Shown: positions 12,525 through 26,065 of the stretch, piece by piece
How the letters are laid out: the number at the start of each line of letters is the position of its first letter
How positions within the stretch are numbered: position 1 is the stretch's first letter
Source: Lolium rigidum
Lineage: Eukaryota > Streptophyta > Magnoliopsida > Poales > Poaceae
DNA: 64,000 nt
Assembly (NCBI RefSeq): GCF_022539505.1
Contig: NC_061510.1
Location: 273,998,330-274,062,329, forward strand
Reading direction: 5' to 3'
The notes under the pieces: generated by a model
Told to the model about the DNA's origin: nothing
What the model saw: only the letters and a program-made list of their open reading frames with translations
The model's database searches: none
Position numbers and translations under genes: made by a program

Positions 12525-15500
12525 TCAAGATGGTGACCGCATGCTGGAGTAGATGTCGCGTAGTTCGTATATCATCCAACAAAGGCCCGCCTTGTCCTTA
12601 GTCTTCGAGTTGATACTCCCCAGCTGCAAGAAGATCATGGTTTTGAAAATAACATCAGCTGGGTGAGCAATTACTTTCTTTTCGATGGTTAGTTTATTGC
12701 GGATCTGCCACAAAGCCCAAGATTGTGCTAGAAAGAGTATCCAAAGGAGCCTTCTAGGTGATCCGGAGAGGCTAGAGAGGATGTGGTGGAACTGAGGAAA
12801 GTTTGAGGGCCTCCACTCGCAACCCAAGAGGTGTCGGAGGACACCCCAAGCAAAACCGGCTAAGGAGAAGCGGACACAGGTCCCATCCGAGGGGCCATTC
12901 CGCACCGCGATCTGCATACTAGAGGGAAGCTTATCCAGAGCCAATTTCCAAGAGAAAATCTTGATCTTTAGGGGCACCGCGGCTCTCCACATATCTCGAT
13001 GATGAGCAACTGTCGCACCTTGTGCTAGCAAGGAGTACATAGACTTGACGGAGAAAGAGCCATTAGGGATAAGGTGCGAACTCACCGAGTCCGAACCATT
13101 CTCAAGCTGAACATCATTCAACAAAGATTGCAACCTTCGCCATTGGCTCAACCCCTCGTTGTCCAAAGAGCGGCGGAAACGGACTCCCAGCCCATCCCCC
13201 TGCAACATCTGTGCAACGGACGCGTTTGGTTCAGCGGTGATACCGAAAAGCTGTGGGAAAGAATCCTTAAGGGGTGCGTCCCCCAACCACCAATCTAACC
13301 AGAAACGAGTACGGATCCCATTTTTCACCCCAAACTTCGCCCCCAGGCTGAAGAGGTGTTTGATCTTATGTAAACTTCTCCAAAAGGGGGAGCCCCTACC
13401 GGCCGAGCCCATGAGAATGTTGTGTGCAAACGCGTATTTGGTTCTGAGAATCTTGGCCCAAATCGAGGAATCGTCCTGAAAGAGGCGCCAAATCCACTTA
13501 AGAAGAAGAGCTACGTTCATGTGCTTGGACTTGAATAAGGTAATAAAGCAGCCGTATGCATCTTTTTGATGCAGTTGCTGGAGCACATCCCCCATTTCGA
13601 AAAAAAAATGTGCTTGGTATTGAGGAGTCCCAAGCCCCCATGGCCTTGGGGCAGCAGACCGCCGGCCAGCTGACAAGGTGATACTTACGTTTCTTTCCAG
13701 AACCTTCCCAAAAGAACCTGGATCGTAAGGAGTCGAATTTGGCATGAGTCCCATCGTGCAGCAGAAATAGACCCATCGCGAAGATAAGGAGGTTGTCAAG
13801 GCAGACATTAGACAAGACTAACCGTCCACCCGAGGATAGGAGCTTGCTAAGCCAGGGCTCCACCTTGCCTCCAAGCTTGCGAACCAAGAAGAGCCATTGT
13901 TCCATAGTGAGTTTTCGGTCAGAGATTGGTAAACCAAGGTAGACAAAGGGGAAGGAGCCTCCCTTGCAGTTGAATTGATTGGCTATCCTGTTTTGTTCTT
14001 CCGCAGTTTGACCCATCACGATAACCTCGCTTTTATGGTAGTTGATTTTTAGGCCGGACATATCCTTGAAACACATCAGCAAGAACTTGAGATTGGCAAT
14101 GTCCAGCTCGGAGTTTTGGATCAAGATCAGCGTGTCATCAGCATACTGGAGGTGGGTGATACCCCCTGGTATCAAGTGAGGGACTACCCCGTGTATGTGT
14201 CCCGCCTCCGCGGCTGCCGAAAGAATACCTGAGAGGGCTTCCCCGATGAAATTGAACAGAAGAGGGAGAGAGGGTCCCCTTGCCGTACCCCCTCTTGTTC
14301 CGAAAGAAAGGGCCTACTTCACCGTTGTTGGAGATAGCTGTCTGGCCCCCTGCCACGAGCTGAGCGATGCGGTGAATATAACCCTCGTCGAAGCCTTTAC
14401 GCCGAAGCACTTCGGACAGAAAATCCCAATTGACGCGGTCGTACGCCTTCTCGAAGTCGAGTTTAAGCAGGATCCCTCCTAGCTCAACTCATGGATAATT
14501 TCTATCAAGGCGAGGGATCCGTCCAAAATGTTTCTTCCCTTGATGAAAGTTGTCTGGTTGGGGCTGAAAAATCTGTTGGCGATAGGGTCCAAGCGAACTT
14601 CATAAGCTTTGGAGACGATCTTGAAAATGAAGTTAATGAGAGCTATGGGTCTGAATTGCGAGATGTGGTCCGCCCCCAGCACCTTAGGGATGAGGGAAAG
14701 AATCCCGAGTTGAGCCTCGAGATGTCGATTCTGCCCAAGACGAAGTCATTGAGAATGTGTAAAACCCCGTATTTTACTTTGGGCCAACATTTCTTGAAGA
14801 ACAGGACGGTGAAACCATCAGGGCCCGGCGCCGTCTCAGTTTTAAGGTCGGCGATGATGTTGTCGAGCTCCGTTTTCGAGAAGGTAAGCGCTAGATGATT
14901 ATTCTCCTCATTGCTAACACAACCCGACGCTCCCCAAGTGTCAGGTGCAAGCCCGCATACCCTATGGGCAGAAGATCCAAGGAGCTAACGATAGTACTCA
15001 TAAATGTGTTCTTGAATGATGCGGGGATCAGAGATTACCCCCTCGTCCGTGGCAAGGTAGGAGATCAGACATTTGCGCCTCCTGCCGTTTGTAATGGCAT
15101 GGAATATGTTGTATTGGCGTCCCCCTGGAGCGCCCATTTGACCCTACCTCTTTGCCACCAAAACTCCTCCTCCAGCCGGTAGGTCTGCATCAACTGCTCT
15201 TCGAGATGATAGCGCAGGGCCCAAGCCTCCTCGTCAAGGCCTGAGGAGTCTGCTTGCACGTCCAGGGCTATGATTTGCTCCAGCAAGGTTGACTGTTCTA
15301 CTTTGTGATCATGGTTCAGATTGCGGTTCCAGCCCCTAAGGTACTGGCGAAGGCCTCCACTCATGTAAATCCACCAATCTATGATATCCCCCCCCCCACC
15401 GAACCCAGCAACCTATCCCAGGTAGCCGATAACATAGGCATGAAGTCTTGGCGTTCAAACCATCCGGATTCAAAGAAGAACACGAGGATCGGACAGGCCT

Positions 15501-16204
15501 TCCCTCGCCTGTATCAAAAAGCATTGGAGTATGGTCCGAGCCCAAACTGGTCTCTGCCACCAAAGAGTTGAGCGGGAACAAGGTTTCAAAGGACGACGAG
15601 ACAAAGACGCAATCGAGAGCTGAGCGAACAGGATTCAGCTATCGATTGGACCAGGTGAATCTCGCACCCATGCGAGGAATCTCCCTTGGGGCCCACAAAG
15701 CAATGTGATTATTGAAGAGGTCGATGAGCGGCCAGTTGAGATTGTCATTGTTTTTGTCCGCCGCCGAGCGGATCAAGTTAAAGTCTCCCCCCATCACCAG
15801 GGGGAAGTTAACAGCAGTCAGCTTGTCCGTAAGTTCGTCTAGGAAGGCGCGGGAGCGACTATGGTCCACTGGCCCATAGATACCAATAACTTCCAAACGC
15901 TGCTTGCTTGCTCGGTGAAAAAGAGAGGTGTTGATGAAGAATTGGCCCCTGCCGATTGCACCCACCTCAAAAATACTATCTCGGCACCCAAGGAGCATCC
16001 CCCAGATTGTCCCTGCGCCGGGAGCCAACACGATACGAACCTGTCCCCAATTTCCAGGTTGCGGAGTTCCGCATCAGTAAAGTCCTGCTTGATTGTTTCC
16101 TGGAGAATGACTATGTCAATGTTGTGACGCCGGAGGTAGTATTTTAAAAGGGTCCATCGCCTCCTACGACCGAACCCTCGAATGTTCCAAAATAGGCACG
16201 TCAT
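12525..16204 (-). pseudogene. LINE ORF2: endonuclease, reverse transcriptase, zf-RVT
   Basis: The frame starts at 16204 with LFWNIRGFG, the first motif of APE-type endonuclease, then LQET, IYGP, GGDFNLI, GARFTWSN and SDHTPM (to about 15530). RT motifs follow: FRPIALIN (about 14655), LDFEKAYDRVNW (about 14460) and the catalytic LQYADDT (about 14150). A zf-RVT segment with VPLKIKIFSWKLALDKLPSS (about 12980) and a conserved tail end at the stop 12525. Frame changes occur near 15990, 14480, 14280 and 13650. The first lies next to a CTG and would be removed by one base. The normal product nicks target DNA and copies its own RNA. Confidence 0.9.
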
Positions 16205-16777
16205 TGGGAAACCTGCACAAGCGCCCGTGCTTGGCGGGTGAGTGGCCGATGACCAACAGGAATAGGCTTAAAAGCCCGTTTTTTCCTTGTCTTTGACGGT
16301 TGTGGTGCGCCATCCTCAACAGGAGGATAGGGAGGCTCTGCAACAGGCCCGTCCTGTGCGGAGAGGATCGTTGGTTGAGCCTGAGTCGTCTCGGACGCGG
16401 CCCCCTCGGCCGCCCGAGCACGTTCAGCGTCGAGCTTGAGCCTGGTGAGAGTAAGCTCCGCCTGTGCCAGCTCTCTGGCTTGGATCAAGGAGATGGGATT
16501 GATAGGGACATCTTCTGTAGCTGGAAACACGATACAACTGTCCCGCGCCACGCGCAGGAGACGGTCGGGCGAAGATGATTGCAGAACTATAAGATCAGAG
16601 ATGGAAGGAATACCTGGGAGAAACTTTCGTTTCGACGACTTGTTAGGTGCCGAGGAAGGAGTCTTGGAGGAAGATGGTGCCGCAGACTTGTCCTTAGCCG
16701 CGCTTGAGAGATTGTTCTTCGAGGAAGTCCGCTTCATAGCACGTTCCAGGGAGTCCCCATCTGATGCTCCCTTAGCA
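16201..16777 (-). pseudogene. LINE ORF1, C-terminal part
   Basis: This frame enters directly from the 5.2-kb insertion junction and reads RAKGASDGDSLERAMKRTSS onward. It continues through a Lys/Ser/Pro-rich stretch and a DLIVLQSSSPDRLLRVARD segment to a stop near 16201. It just overlaps the ORF2 start (16204), as is usual for two-ORF plant LINEs. Upstream, across the insertion, the matching frame lies at 22017-22350. Confidence 0.75.
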
Positions 16778-18967
16778 CGAGCTGTAGCACCCTACCTTTT
16801 ACTAAAGGCAAGATACATGTGTATAGTGCTATTCCCGGGATCACTGATAGCACACACATTACAAAATATAGTAATCATTGCAATAGTATCAATTTACTAC
16901 ATCTTTGATCCAGAGGGTAAAGTAAAACCTTACAAATTGCATAGTCACATGGACTAGCTCGGTACAATGTTCAGAACAAACACAGCGAAATGTAAATCAT
17001 CAATGAGCCTTCATCATCTTCATGTGCCACAGGCAGTCATGTTGGAATGTAGACTCGAGATCCTACTACGTACTTCTCCTTAGTTTGAAAACAAAACCCT
17101 ACACACTACTAGGATTGATAAGCATAGCATAATTTTTGAAAACAAAATCCTACCATGACACTAGTTTGAAAAACACTAATGCATAATAAAATAGGTAGGA
17201 ATTGAGTGTCACTTGCCTTTTTGGTAGTCGAAGCGCGTTCACTTCTCTTAATCAAATTACGTGTCTCTCCGTACGAACTATAATATAAAATATAGCACAA
17301 CATAAACACACCATTCAACAACAACATTAAAATCAAACATGACAACAATCGGAAATCGCTCTATGGTACTAAGGTATGGCATGAGGTTTGGCTTGCAAGA
17401 TATGGCGGTGAGAGTTTGGACGGAAAGTCACATGATTAGAAAGAAATTGATCATCCAAGATATAATTGAAGAATCCTTATGCTTTACAAAAGCATGAAAA
17501 GAGTTTGGAACAACTCATGTGAATTGAATCACATAACTGACAATTAGTGCAACAATAATACTACTGAATAAGTATGACAACAATTACTCTAAATAGTATG
17601 AATTACACATAGGCTTGGGTATGGATTTGTGATATATTGCATTACTCAATTAACCCATTTGTAAATTGAATAGTTCAATATAAGCCAATAAGATTAAGTG
17701 GGCATAAGGGTTGAAAAATGTATGAATGATATTTTAGGATATGATGGTGGTTGCGTCATAGTTGGAATTGGAAGATATGGTCATGTCAAACTTTTAGATT
17801 TTTCTTTGAAGCATTCAACTAGTCTCAAATGCAATTGACATAGTGTGACAAAACTTATCAAAGTAGCACAAGATCACACCTAGCATTGGGTATGAACTAA
17901 TAGTATATTGAACTACTCAAACAACTCATTTGAAGTTGAATAGTTCGGGCTAAGTGGAAGAATTTGAATGGCATGAGGTTAAATAAGCATGAATGATATG
18001 GGTTAGGTTTGCGGAGCCTAATGGATAACAAAAGGTTTATCACATGTGATATGGGGTAGAGCATCTCCATCCCACATTCCCACTAGAGCAAGGTAAAATC
18101 TAAAATAGGACATGTCACAGTTTACTCTAATAACTCAATTGTTATTTGAATAATATGAACTAGATAACCATGGGTAAGCTATGTATTATCTGTGATAATG
18201 ATAAAGAATTATAACTGGTCCTGGAAGATGGGTATGATCATAAGGATCATTTTGGCTAAAGGAACTATATCGAAGCCAGTTATAGGACTACACTTTTCGC
18301 GAAAAGTCATCACAAGAAGTTTTCCAGATGAAAGACCTTGCATTACGGAAGTTGTAGAGAATTCTATTACAAGCGTATCGCCAAAAGAATCTCTCGGAAA
18401 AAGTTTGTAGGATATATTTTATAGACGATGTTGCGGATCAAAGGTTACCACGAAAATAAAGTGGACGAATCTGCCACGCAAAATGTCTAACATGATCTAC
18501 GTGATTTGCTGATTTCAAGGGTATAGGGTTTGTCGAAATCCGACGGATAGAACTTAAGATATGAATTTTACAAAACTAGACAGAAGTGGTTATAGTTCTA
18601 TTGGTGTACGAAAGTTGTGCGGACAAGTTGCTTGGATGGAAAAACTTCCTACGTGATAGTTGTAGAGAATCTAATTACAAACTTAACGGAAGAACCACTA
18701 TTCTAAACGGAAGTGTAGATATAAGGAAATAAAATTGAAAAGTTACGTACAACAATCTACGTGAAAAGAACGGGAATAAAATTATTACCGGACAAGTCGC
18801 GCCGTTTCCCAAAATAGCGTTGCGGATATTGCGTCACGTGTAGCAGCGTCACCAAGGAAAGCAGCAGCGCTGCGCCGTGTGTGCTGCGAACGGGAGAGAG
18901 GGGGCGTCGGGGCGCTGGATGTGTTTTTGGGATGCCCTTTGGAGTCTTTATATAGGTCATAGGCTAG

Positions 18968-19215
18968 AGCAATTTTACTTGACTAGCAAAAGTGCCCGTG
19001 CATTGCACCGGAAGCCCCACTATACAGGTGGTCCTTCATACTCGAGGAATAAGGCACTGGCTAGTACTGGTGGGACTTCGTACCGGAGAAATAGGGCGCA
19101 AGGTAGTAGTGGCGGGTTGACGAAGATAGCGAGGTCGCTGGCCGCGGATGCGTTGAACCGTGATGAACCGCAACCTTGGCGGCTTTTGGATATTGAAAGC
19201 GAACATATGCGGACA
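18968..19215. mobile_element. Possible end of a grass DNA transposon
   Basis: The phrase actagcaaaagtgcccgtgc opens a segment resembling a terminal sequence often seen in cereal repeats. I could not find its other end or a target duplication, so the limits are guesses. Confidence 0.25.
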
Positions 19216-20225
19216 AAATAAGAGGTGGATATGTACAAATTGTGACTTCCGTAATAAATTGTAATCCTTATTCTAGTGCAAATGGATGGTTTAGTCTCTA
19301 GGAAATTTACGATACGACGCAATAATTTTTAAATATATATGGATCATATGTATTGTTCTCTGACAAAATAATTTTTAATAACCTTCAGTTAACAATTTAG
19401 AATGCTTTTCTTAGTTATGTGAGACAGGGAGGAGTATCAGGCAAAGAGTTACATACATGTCCGAAATTGTAGGTTGAAAAAAAACAAAAAATTGCAAATA
19501 ACATCAGCTAGCACCAAACAGAAATGTAAATCGTAGCAGTAAACCGCATCACCTGAGTAAATTGCAAAGAGAACCGGCCCTGTCGTACCATTCTCCAGCG
19601 CGACCACCAGCTCAAAAAGAGAAATTCCATTGACCTTCTCCTGTGCGGCTCAAGATCAGAGAAATTCCAGTATCGAGCGTCGTTGGAAGTGCAGGCCAAG
19701 AGGCCGCGTTGGATCCAGTCGCATGGAGCTGGCGGGCGCTGTCGCGGGAGGTCCAGGTCTCGCGCCCTTGGTGCGAGCCGAGGGCCGCCCGCGCGCTCTG
19801 GGCTCTTGCCTGGATGGGGTTGACCTCCTGCGGGACTGACGGAGCTGAGAGGAGAGCGACACAGGGGAACACATCCCGTCCGCGAGCTAGGCTGCCTCGA
19901 CCTCCCTCCGCTTGTAGCGTTCCACGCCGCTGCGCCTCACCGTTCCCGGATGTCCCTGCTCGGAGATGTGCAGGATTGGGGAATTTCGACGCCGTCGGGC
20001 GGGGCTCCATCGCTCGCCATGATTTTCTGGGATCTCTCCTCCGAGGCTTTTTTCCAATTTCGTCTGATTGATTCCGTCCTTATGCCACCAGCGTGCAAAT
20101 TTCCTCTATTATGCTTCTTTAATTTCCTCCTTCCCCGAATTATGCGGATCGTGATCCTTTCTCCTTCGTTTAATTCGCTCCTTTAATCGCCCCCCCAGAG
20201 CAGCGTTCGATTCATGCGTTCCATC

Positions 20226-20540
20226 TTTTTTTTTTGACAATCAATACCACATATATATATTCATAATAACAAATAGTACAGGGTAGAGATACACGAGCCA
20301 TCTTTGATGATACTTGTTCCAAATCAGCTGGTTACAATCTAGAAAATTTATGCATATAAACCGGTGGAACTCATTATACGCGAGCGAGGTGGGACTATTG
20401 ACGCAAAATATATGTTCGTGAGCAGGCGCTGCGAAATTTTGACCAAAGAAGCCCAGTGGTGACCCTGTTCGAGATCTTGACCCATGGCGGCCGGGCGAGC
20501 CTGGTGCGTGCGGCGGGCGGGTGGAGTCTGATGAGAGAAA
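20226..20540 (-). mobile_element. Possible poly(A)-tailed retroposon fragment
   Basis: A 10-base T-run at 20226-20235 opens a segment that reads on the minus strand as a 3'-UTR-like tail ending in poly(A). No flanking duplication was found and the 5' limit is uncertain. Confidence 0.3.
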
Positions 20541-20727
20541 AAGCATCGAACCGTTTTTTCACTTTTCGGTGGCATTATGTATAAAATGTATTTTAGTGGG
20601 AGGGCAAAACGGTCCAAATAAAAGTTGAACGAAAATTTTAGCAGAAACCTTAGCTCCTTTAGATGTTGGACTAAAAGAAAAGGCAAAGATGCAAGGCTGG
20701 TGCGAGCTGGATCACGGCAGTGAGGTG

Positions 20728-21467
20728 CTATACACCACCCCGGTCGGTGCGGACTGAGCACCGCACCCCCTGCAGTGCCTGTTGGGCCGGCCCAATGACG
20801 TTTGTTTTCGTTTTTTTTTCTGTTTTTCTGTTTTTTCTGTACGTTTCATTTTTTCTTTTTTAAAAATTTAAAATGCCAATGTGAAATTTTTTCGGGAAAA
20901 CAAAAATTTCCAAAATTTTTATATTTTCGAAAAATTGAAAGCATTATTTTCTAGTTTTTTATTTTTTATATGAACAATTTTTGGATTTGAACAATTTTCG
21001 ATGTGAACAAATTTTAAATTTGAACAAATTTTACATTTGAACATTTTATAAATTTGAACAAGTTTTACATTTGAACATTTTAAAAATTTAAAGAATTTTT
21101 GAATTTAAACAAATTTTATATTTGAACGGTTTTTAAATTTGAACGGTTTTCAAATTTGAACGGTTTTTAGATTTGAACGGTTTTCAAATTTGAACGGTTT
21201 TCAAATTTGAACATTTTTAAATTTTTTCTTTTCAATTTGAACAATTTTTAAAAATTAATATTTTCGAATCTAAAAAAATATAAACAAAACCAAAAAAAGA
21301 GAAAAAAGAAAAGAACCAGAAAACAGAAAAAGAAACCAGAAAAGAACAAAGAAAAAATAAAAAGCAAAAACGAACTGCACAGGCTAAAACAGACCCAAAT
21401 GGGCCTGGCCCATACCCGACCAGGGGGTGTGCGGTGGCCGGTAGCCACCGACCTGGTCGGTGTATAG
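20728..21467. mobile_element. DNA element with ~45-bp imperfect terminal inverted repeats
   Basis: The left end (ctatacacc, then ccggtcggtg and caccgcaccccctg to about 20772) is mirrored by the right end (cagggggtgtgcggtg, then cgacctggtcgg and tgtatag, from 21421). The interior is AT-rich and holds a short tandem repeat. No transposase and no convincing TSD. It lies inside the 5.2-kb unit. Confidence 0.65.
20985..21245. repeat. Minisatellite, ~20-bp unit around tttgaacggttttcaaa
   Basis: About a dozen degenerate units, each a gaac core between AT-rich arms. The last five or six, from 21120, are nearly identical at a 20-bp period. Each unit is partly palindromic. Confidence 0.85.
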
Positions 21468-22011
21468 GTTTTGCCTGCGGCAGCGTGGCCGGTCGGGCTG
21501 GGGCAGGGGAGCTGGGCCGGGGCGGTTGGGCGGAGGCGAGCTGGGCCGGGGCAGCTACGCGGGCTGGGCCATTCGGCCTGGCCGCGTTCCTTTTTTTTTG
21601 CTGAAATTGGAAATACATTTTGGGGCTTCAAATAAAATCGGAAAAATACAAATAAGGTACCGTTGGATTCGTTATGAAAAATGCTTCAATATGAGACTAA
21701 ATTTAGAACAAAAATATAAACTTTATAAAACCAAAATTTGACATGCATGTCTATGTGGCTATAGTGCCTTTTTAGGGTTTAAAGTTTTCTCAAATAAAAT
21801 ATTTTATAAGTTTCAAAACCTCCGAACAAAATAGAGTATTATTAGAAAATCTTTTGAAACTAAGGTTTATGAAAATCCATTTTTGGAAATTACTTTTAAA
21901 TATCTTCAAAAGTTTCAATTCTTTGTGAAATTTCAACCAAGTTCAAACAATTAAGCATTTAATTTATTTTTATTTTACATTCCGAAATTTAGAAAATCTC
22001 GGGATGTGACA

Positions 22012-23958
22012 CGAGCGCTCTGCTGTAGCGCCTCTGCCGGTCCCGCCTTGGATCGAGGCCACGAGCCACCGGCGCCCCTAGGGCCGGAATTGGCGAGTCC
22101 TCCAGCAGCAGCATCGGTAAGCCAGGGGCAGGAGACGGACGGATGGCAGGGGCTTGGTGCAGGCCAAGAGGCGAGCTGTAGCTTGGCGGTGCTGGATTTG
22201 CGGGCTCTTCAAACGCGAGGCGCGTGGCCACCACTTGGTCCATCATCAGTTTCCTAGAAGGGAGGTCGAAGTTACTCTTGCTCCTTCTTTCACGAGCACG
22301 CGATTCAGCATCAGCGGCGTCCTGGCTCAGCAGGGGCCCCTTGCCCTCTACTGCCACTGGTGAAGGAAGCTTTCCACAGAGGGGGCCACACCCTCTGGCG
22401 ACGAGGCGAGCAGCGAGAGAGGTGTGGCTGGGAGGTCTGTGAAGGAGCTCTCAGGAGGAGAAGGGGAGGTCGGAGCTGATTCAGCTGTGGTCTTCTTGTC
22501 CAGGGCCAGAGGAGTATCGCCCTATTCCACCAGGTTCGAGCCATATTGGTTGAGAGAAAGGCCATTGGTCTGCAGGGTTTCGTCATGGGCAGGGACCGAG
22601 GTTGGCAACAGGGGAGGAGACGGTGAGTTTGTTGGAGAGGGGACAGAGGTCACTGCTTTGTGAGCCGGGCCACCAGTATTCCCAGCTGCGGCCGACTTGG
22701 GCGAGCGGTCTCTCGAGTTGTGGCGGCCCCTGCGGCCGTCCCAGCGGTCTTCATCAGTTTCGTCACAGTCGTTGTCCTTGTCGTCGGTGCCCTTGTCCGA
22801 GGGTGGGCGTATGTTGTTGGCCGGAGGAGGGGAGTTGGGTGGAAGGTCCGCATCGGGAACAAGCTTGATCTTAAAGCCCTCCATGTTGACGAAGAGAGTA
22901 ATAGTTTCCAGGAGATGCACCGGAGTGCGACAGCCAAAGGACATGCGAACCGGGCCGCCCGGGAGCAAGAGGGAGTCCACGTCAACCGCTATCGGTCTGC
23001 CCACTTCCCTTGTGGACAGCAGCAGCCAGTCCATGTGGTGCAGCGCAGGTGGCACTCCGAACATCTTCACCACCCAAACCTCCTGCAGATGCTCCGAGGC
23101 CATAGGGTCCCCCAAGGACAGAGAAACTGAGGCTTGTGATTTGCTTGTAGGTAGGGTGAGGCCTCCGCCGCGGTAGACCATGCGAAGACTCTCTTTGGAG
23201 GGGAAGATCAAAGCAAATTCAGCGTCTCCAAGCTCACGGACTTGCCAATCCCAATGTTCATCCACGAGGTCCTTGAATTCCTCTTCCACTTCTCTGGCCG
23301 AAAGCCCTCCCGGGGACAATGACACCACGACTGCGTTGGAGATTGGGCGGCTAAGCTCTTCATCCGGGACTTCACAGCAGAAGAAGCCACGTTGGTTGCC
23401 GCCGAAACCCGCCCAGTAAGGGTCTGGGGAACGGTTGAACACAGCACACATAGCTGATGGATGGCCAACCTTCTTGCAGTTGACACAATGTGGATCCTCG
23501 GCGCACTCTGCTTGCACATGACCCTGTTTGCCGCAATTGTAGCATGTAATATGAGCCGCATCAGTGGTTGTAGAAGGAGCGACAATTGAGCTTGAGGCCC
23601 CCTGGCCAGTGTGTCCGGCAGGTGCCCCCTGCGGCGGCCTGGGGAGACGGGGGTGCGGTTGGAGTTGTAGCTGCCCGCTCGGCCAGGGTCGCGCCCTCAC
23701 GGACCTGGCAGAGCGGGGGGGGGGGGGTTGCTGGCGACGATTCTCTTGACGATGGTGAGCGGGATCTGAGCGCCACGACCCCGCACCCGAGCGTTTTCTG
23801 TCCCGCTCTCGCTCGGCATCGCGTTGGCGCTGTTGATGACGGTGTTCTTCCTGCTCTCTATCTAGCTTCTGCCGGAGGTGAAGGTCACGACTACGACTGT
23901 ACTCTCCCTCCACCTCCTCGAATGGGCGCTTGCCGCGCGCATGGCGCTCACGGTCCAT
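22012..23958 (-). pseudogene. LINE ORF1, N-terminal and CCHC part
   Basis: A likely start is the ATG at 23958 (MDRERHARGKRPFEE), followed by a long Arg/Glu/Gln-rich helix region and a Pro-rich linker. Next is a zinc-knuckle pair, CYNCGKQGHVQAEC and CVNCKKVGHPSAMC (about 23475-23560), then a DUF4283-like segment with WDWQVRELGDAEFALIFPSK. The frame stays open upstream to about 24297. ORF1 proteins of plant LINEs bind the element RNA. A TAG at 22522 and a frame change near 22350 break it before the sequence reaches the nested insertion. A 13-G run at 23715-23727 may be length-unstable. Confidence 0.8.
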
Positions 23959-24520
23959 GGGCACCAGCTTGGAGCGAGCCGCCCCAGATGCGTTGAGGAA
24001 GTGGACTAGGGTTGTGGCTCTGGAGCGGTTGCGATGGAGGTCACGGGTCGGGGCGGGAAAGGCGAGTGCGAGATCTAGGGTTTCCGGGGGCATCCACCAC
24101 CAGTTATAAACCGGCATCGCGGGGGCAGAAGAGTGCAGAAGGTGAGATGGGTCGTGCTGGACGATCAGGGTCAAAGAAGTTTGCCCCAGGGGCACGTGGG
24201 CAACCATCCCACGGCTCAGGCTCTCCATTGGGCCGCGAAAGATCTCGCACGGCCCACGACGCGTTCTGGACGGACTGGGCCAGCCCACCCAGCCCATCCG
24301 CCAGGGGAGAGGCAGGAAACCCTAGGGATCTGTCCCCAACAGCTCCCAAGGGAGTTGGCGGCGGCGCCGCCGGAGAGATCGAGGGGAGCGGCGGCAGGAC
24401 GATGAGGACCGACCCCACCGTCACCGTCCCTGAGTCCGGCGAGGAATCCAGCCCACTCCCCGGAGCAGGAACGGGAGACGCCGGCGGCGCACGGGCAACA
24501 GGAAGCAAAGGGAAGGAGGT

Positions 24521-26036
24521 TGATACGTCCAATTTGCATCACTATTTTATATCATAATTTGCTGTTATTCATTGATATATTTCATATTGGGACACAATAC
24601 TTATGTTATTTCATCTATTTTGCATGTTTCATCATTATTGGAGGATCAAGCACCGGAGCCAGGATTCTGCCTGGAAAAAGCACCGTCGTAACGCAATATT
24701 TCGGAAGATCAACCGTGGAAGGAAATTACACGTAAATTCCTATTTTTCCGGATGACGAAGAAAGCCGAAGGGGAGCCGAGCTGGACCCAAGGTGGGCCCG
24801 GACAACATGGCGGTGCGGCCCATGGCCCGGCCGCGCCACCATGGTGTGTGGGGGCCCCACAGCCCCTCTCGCCTCCTTTTCTTCGCGTACTCCTTCGTCC
24901 CGAAGACCTAAGCCACGAGGGGTACCTCACGAAGAGTTACAGCCCGCCTCTCCGGGCGGAGAACACCGAGAGAAAAGAGCTCTCCGGCGGGCGGGAATCC
25001 GCCGGGGAAATTCCTCCCGGAGGGGGAAATCGACGCCATCGCCATCGTCATCGAGCTGGACATCATCTCCATCATCATCATCATCATCATCTCCACCATC
25101 TACACCACCATCACCACCGCTGCACCTCGTCACCGCTGTAACGATTTGGGTTGGATCTTGATTGTTTGATAGGGGAAACTCTCCCGGTGTTACTTTCTAC
25201 TTGTTATTGATGCCATTGAGTGAAACCATAGAACCAAGGTTTATGTTCAGATTGTTATTCATCATCATATCACCTCTGATTGTATTCCATATGATGTCTC
25301 GTGAGTAGTTCGTTTAGTTCTTGAGGACATGGGTGAAGTCTAAATGTTAGTAGTGAACTATGGTTGAGTAATATTCAATGTTATGATATTTAAGTTGTGG
25401 TGTCATTCTTCTAGTGGTGTCGTGTGAACGTCGACTACACGATACTTCACCATTTATGGGCCTAGGGGAGTGCATCTTGTATTCGGTTGCTAATTGCGGG
25501 GTTGCCGGAGTGACAGAAACCTAAGCCCCCGTTAGTATACCGATGCAAGAGGGATCGCAGGATCTCAAAGTTTAAGGCTGTGGTTAGATTTATCTTAATT
25601 ACTTTCTTGTAGTTGCGGATGCTTGCAAGGGGTATAATCACAAGTATGTATTAGTCCTAGGAAGGGCGGTGCATTAGCATAGGTTCACCCACACAACACT
25701 TATCAAAACAATGAAGATTATTTAGCTACATGAAGCGAAAGCACTAGACTAAAATCCCCGTGTGTCCTCAAGAACGTTTGGTCATTATAAGTAAACAAAC
25801 CGGCTTGTCCTTTGTGCTAAAAAGGATTGGGCCACTCGCTGCAATTATTTCTCTCGCATTTTACTTACTAGTACTTTATTCATCTGTTACATCAAAACCC
25901 CTTGAATACTTGTCTGTGAGCATTTACAGTGAATCCTTCATCGAAACTGTTGTCAATACCTTCTGCTCCTCGTTGGGATCGACATTCTTACTTATCGAAG
26001 ATACTACGATACACCCCCTATACTTGTGCGTCATCA
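24521..26036 (+). repeat. 5' LTR of Gypsy A
   Basis: 1516 bp, TG...CA. It contains a GC-rich inverted repeat at 24806-24843 and an ATC microsatellite near 25068-25092 that is longer than in the 3' LTR. Its terminal bases reappear in element C. Confidence 0.9.
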
Positions 26037-26047
26037 AGAATATTTTC

Positions 26048-26065
26048 TGGCGCCGTTGCCGGGGA
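26048..26065 (+). other. Primer-binding site of Gypsy A
   Basis: TGGCGCCGTTGCCGGGGA lies 11 bases inside the 5' LTR, where minus-strand synthesis is primed by a tRNA. The same site occurs in B (near 60522) and, reversed, in C. Confidence 0.8.

Larger units (their letters stand above)
16783..22011. mobile_element. 5.2-kb TG...CA unit with 5-bp TSD, no second LTR seen
   Basis: It begins tgtagcaccctacc and ends gggatgtgaca, flanked by cgagc on both sides (16778-16782, 22012-22016), and it interrupts LINE ORF1. TG/CA ends with a 5-bp TSD indicate an integrase product. No internal pair of long direct repeats was found, and no gag or pol. It may be a solo LTR of a family with very long LTRs (LARD type) carrying later insertions. 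Two diverged internal repeats occur near 17600-17740 and 17880-18010. Family not assigned. Confidence 0.7.

Noticed and set aside
22602..23996. Plus-strand ORFs over the LINE as genes
   Set aside because: They are shadows of the Arg/Pro-rich LINE ORF1 on the other strand.
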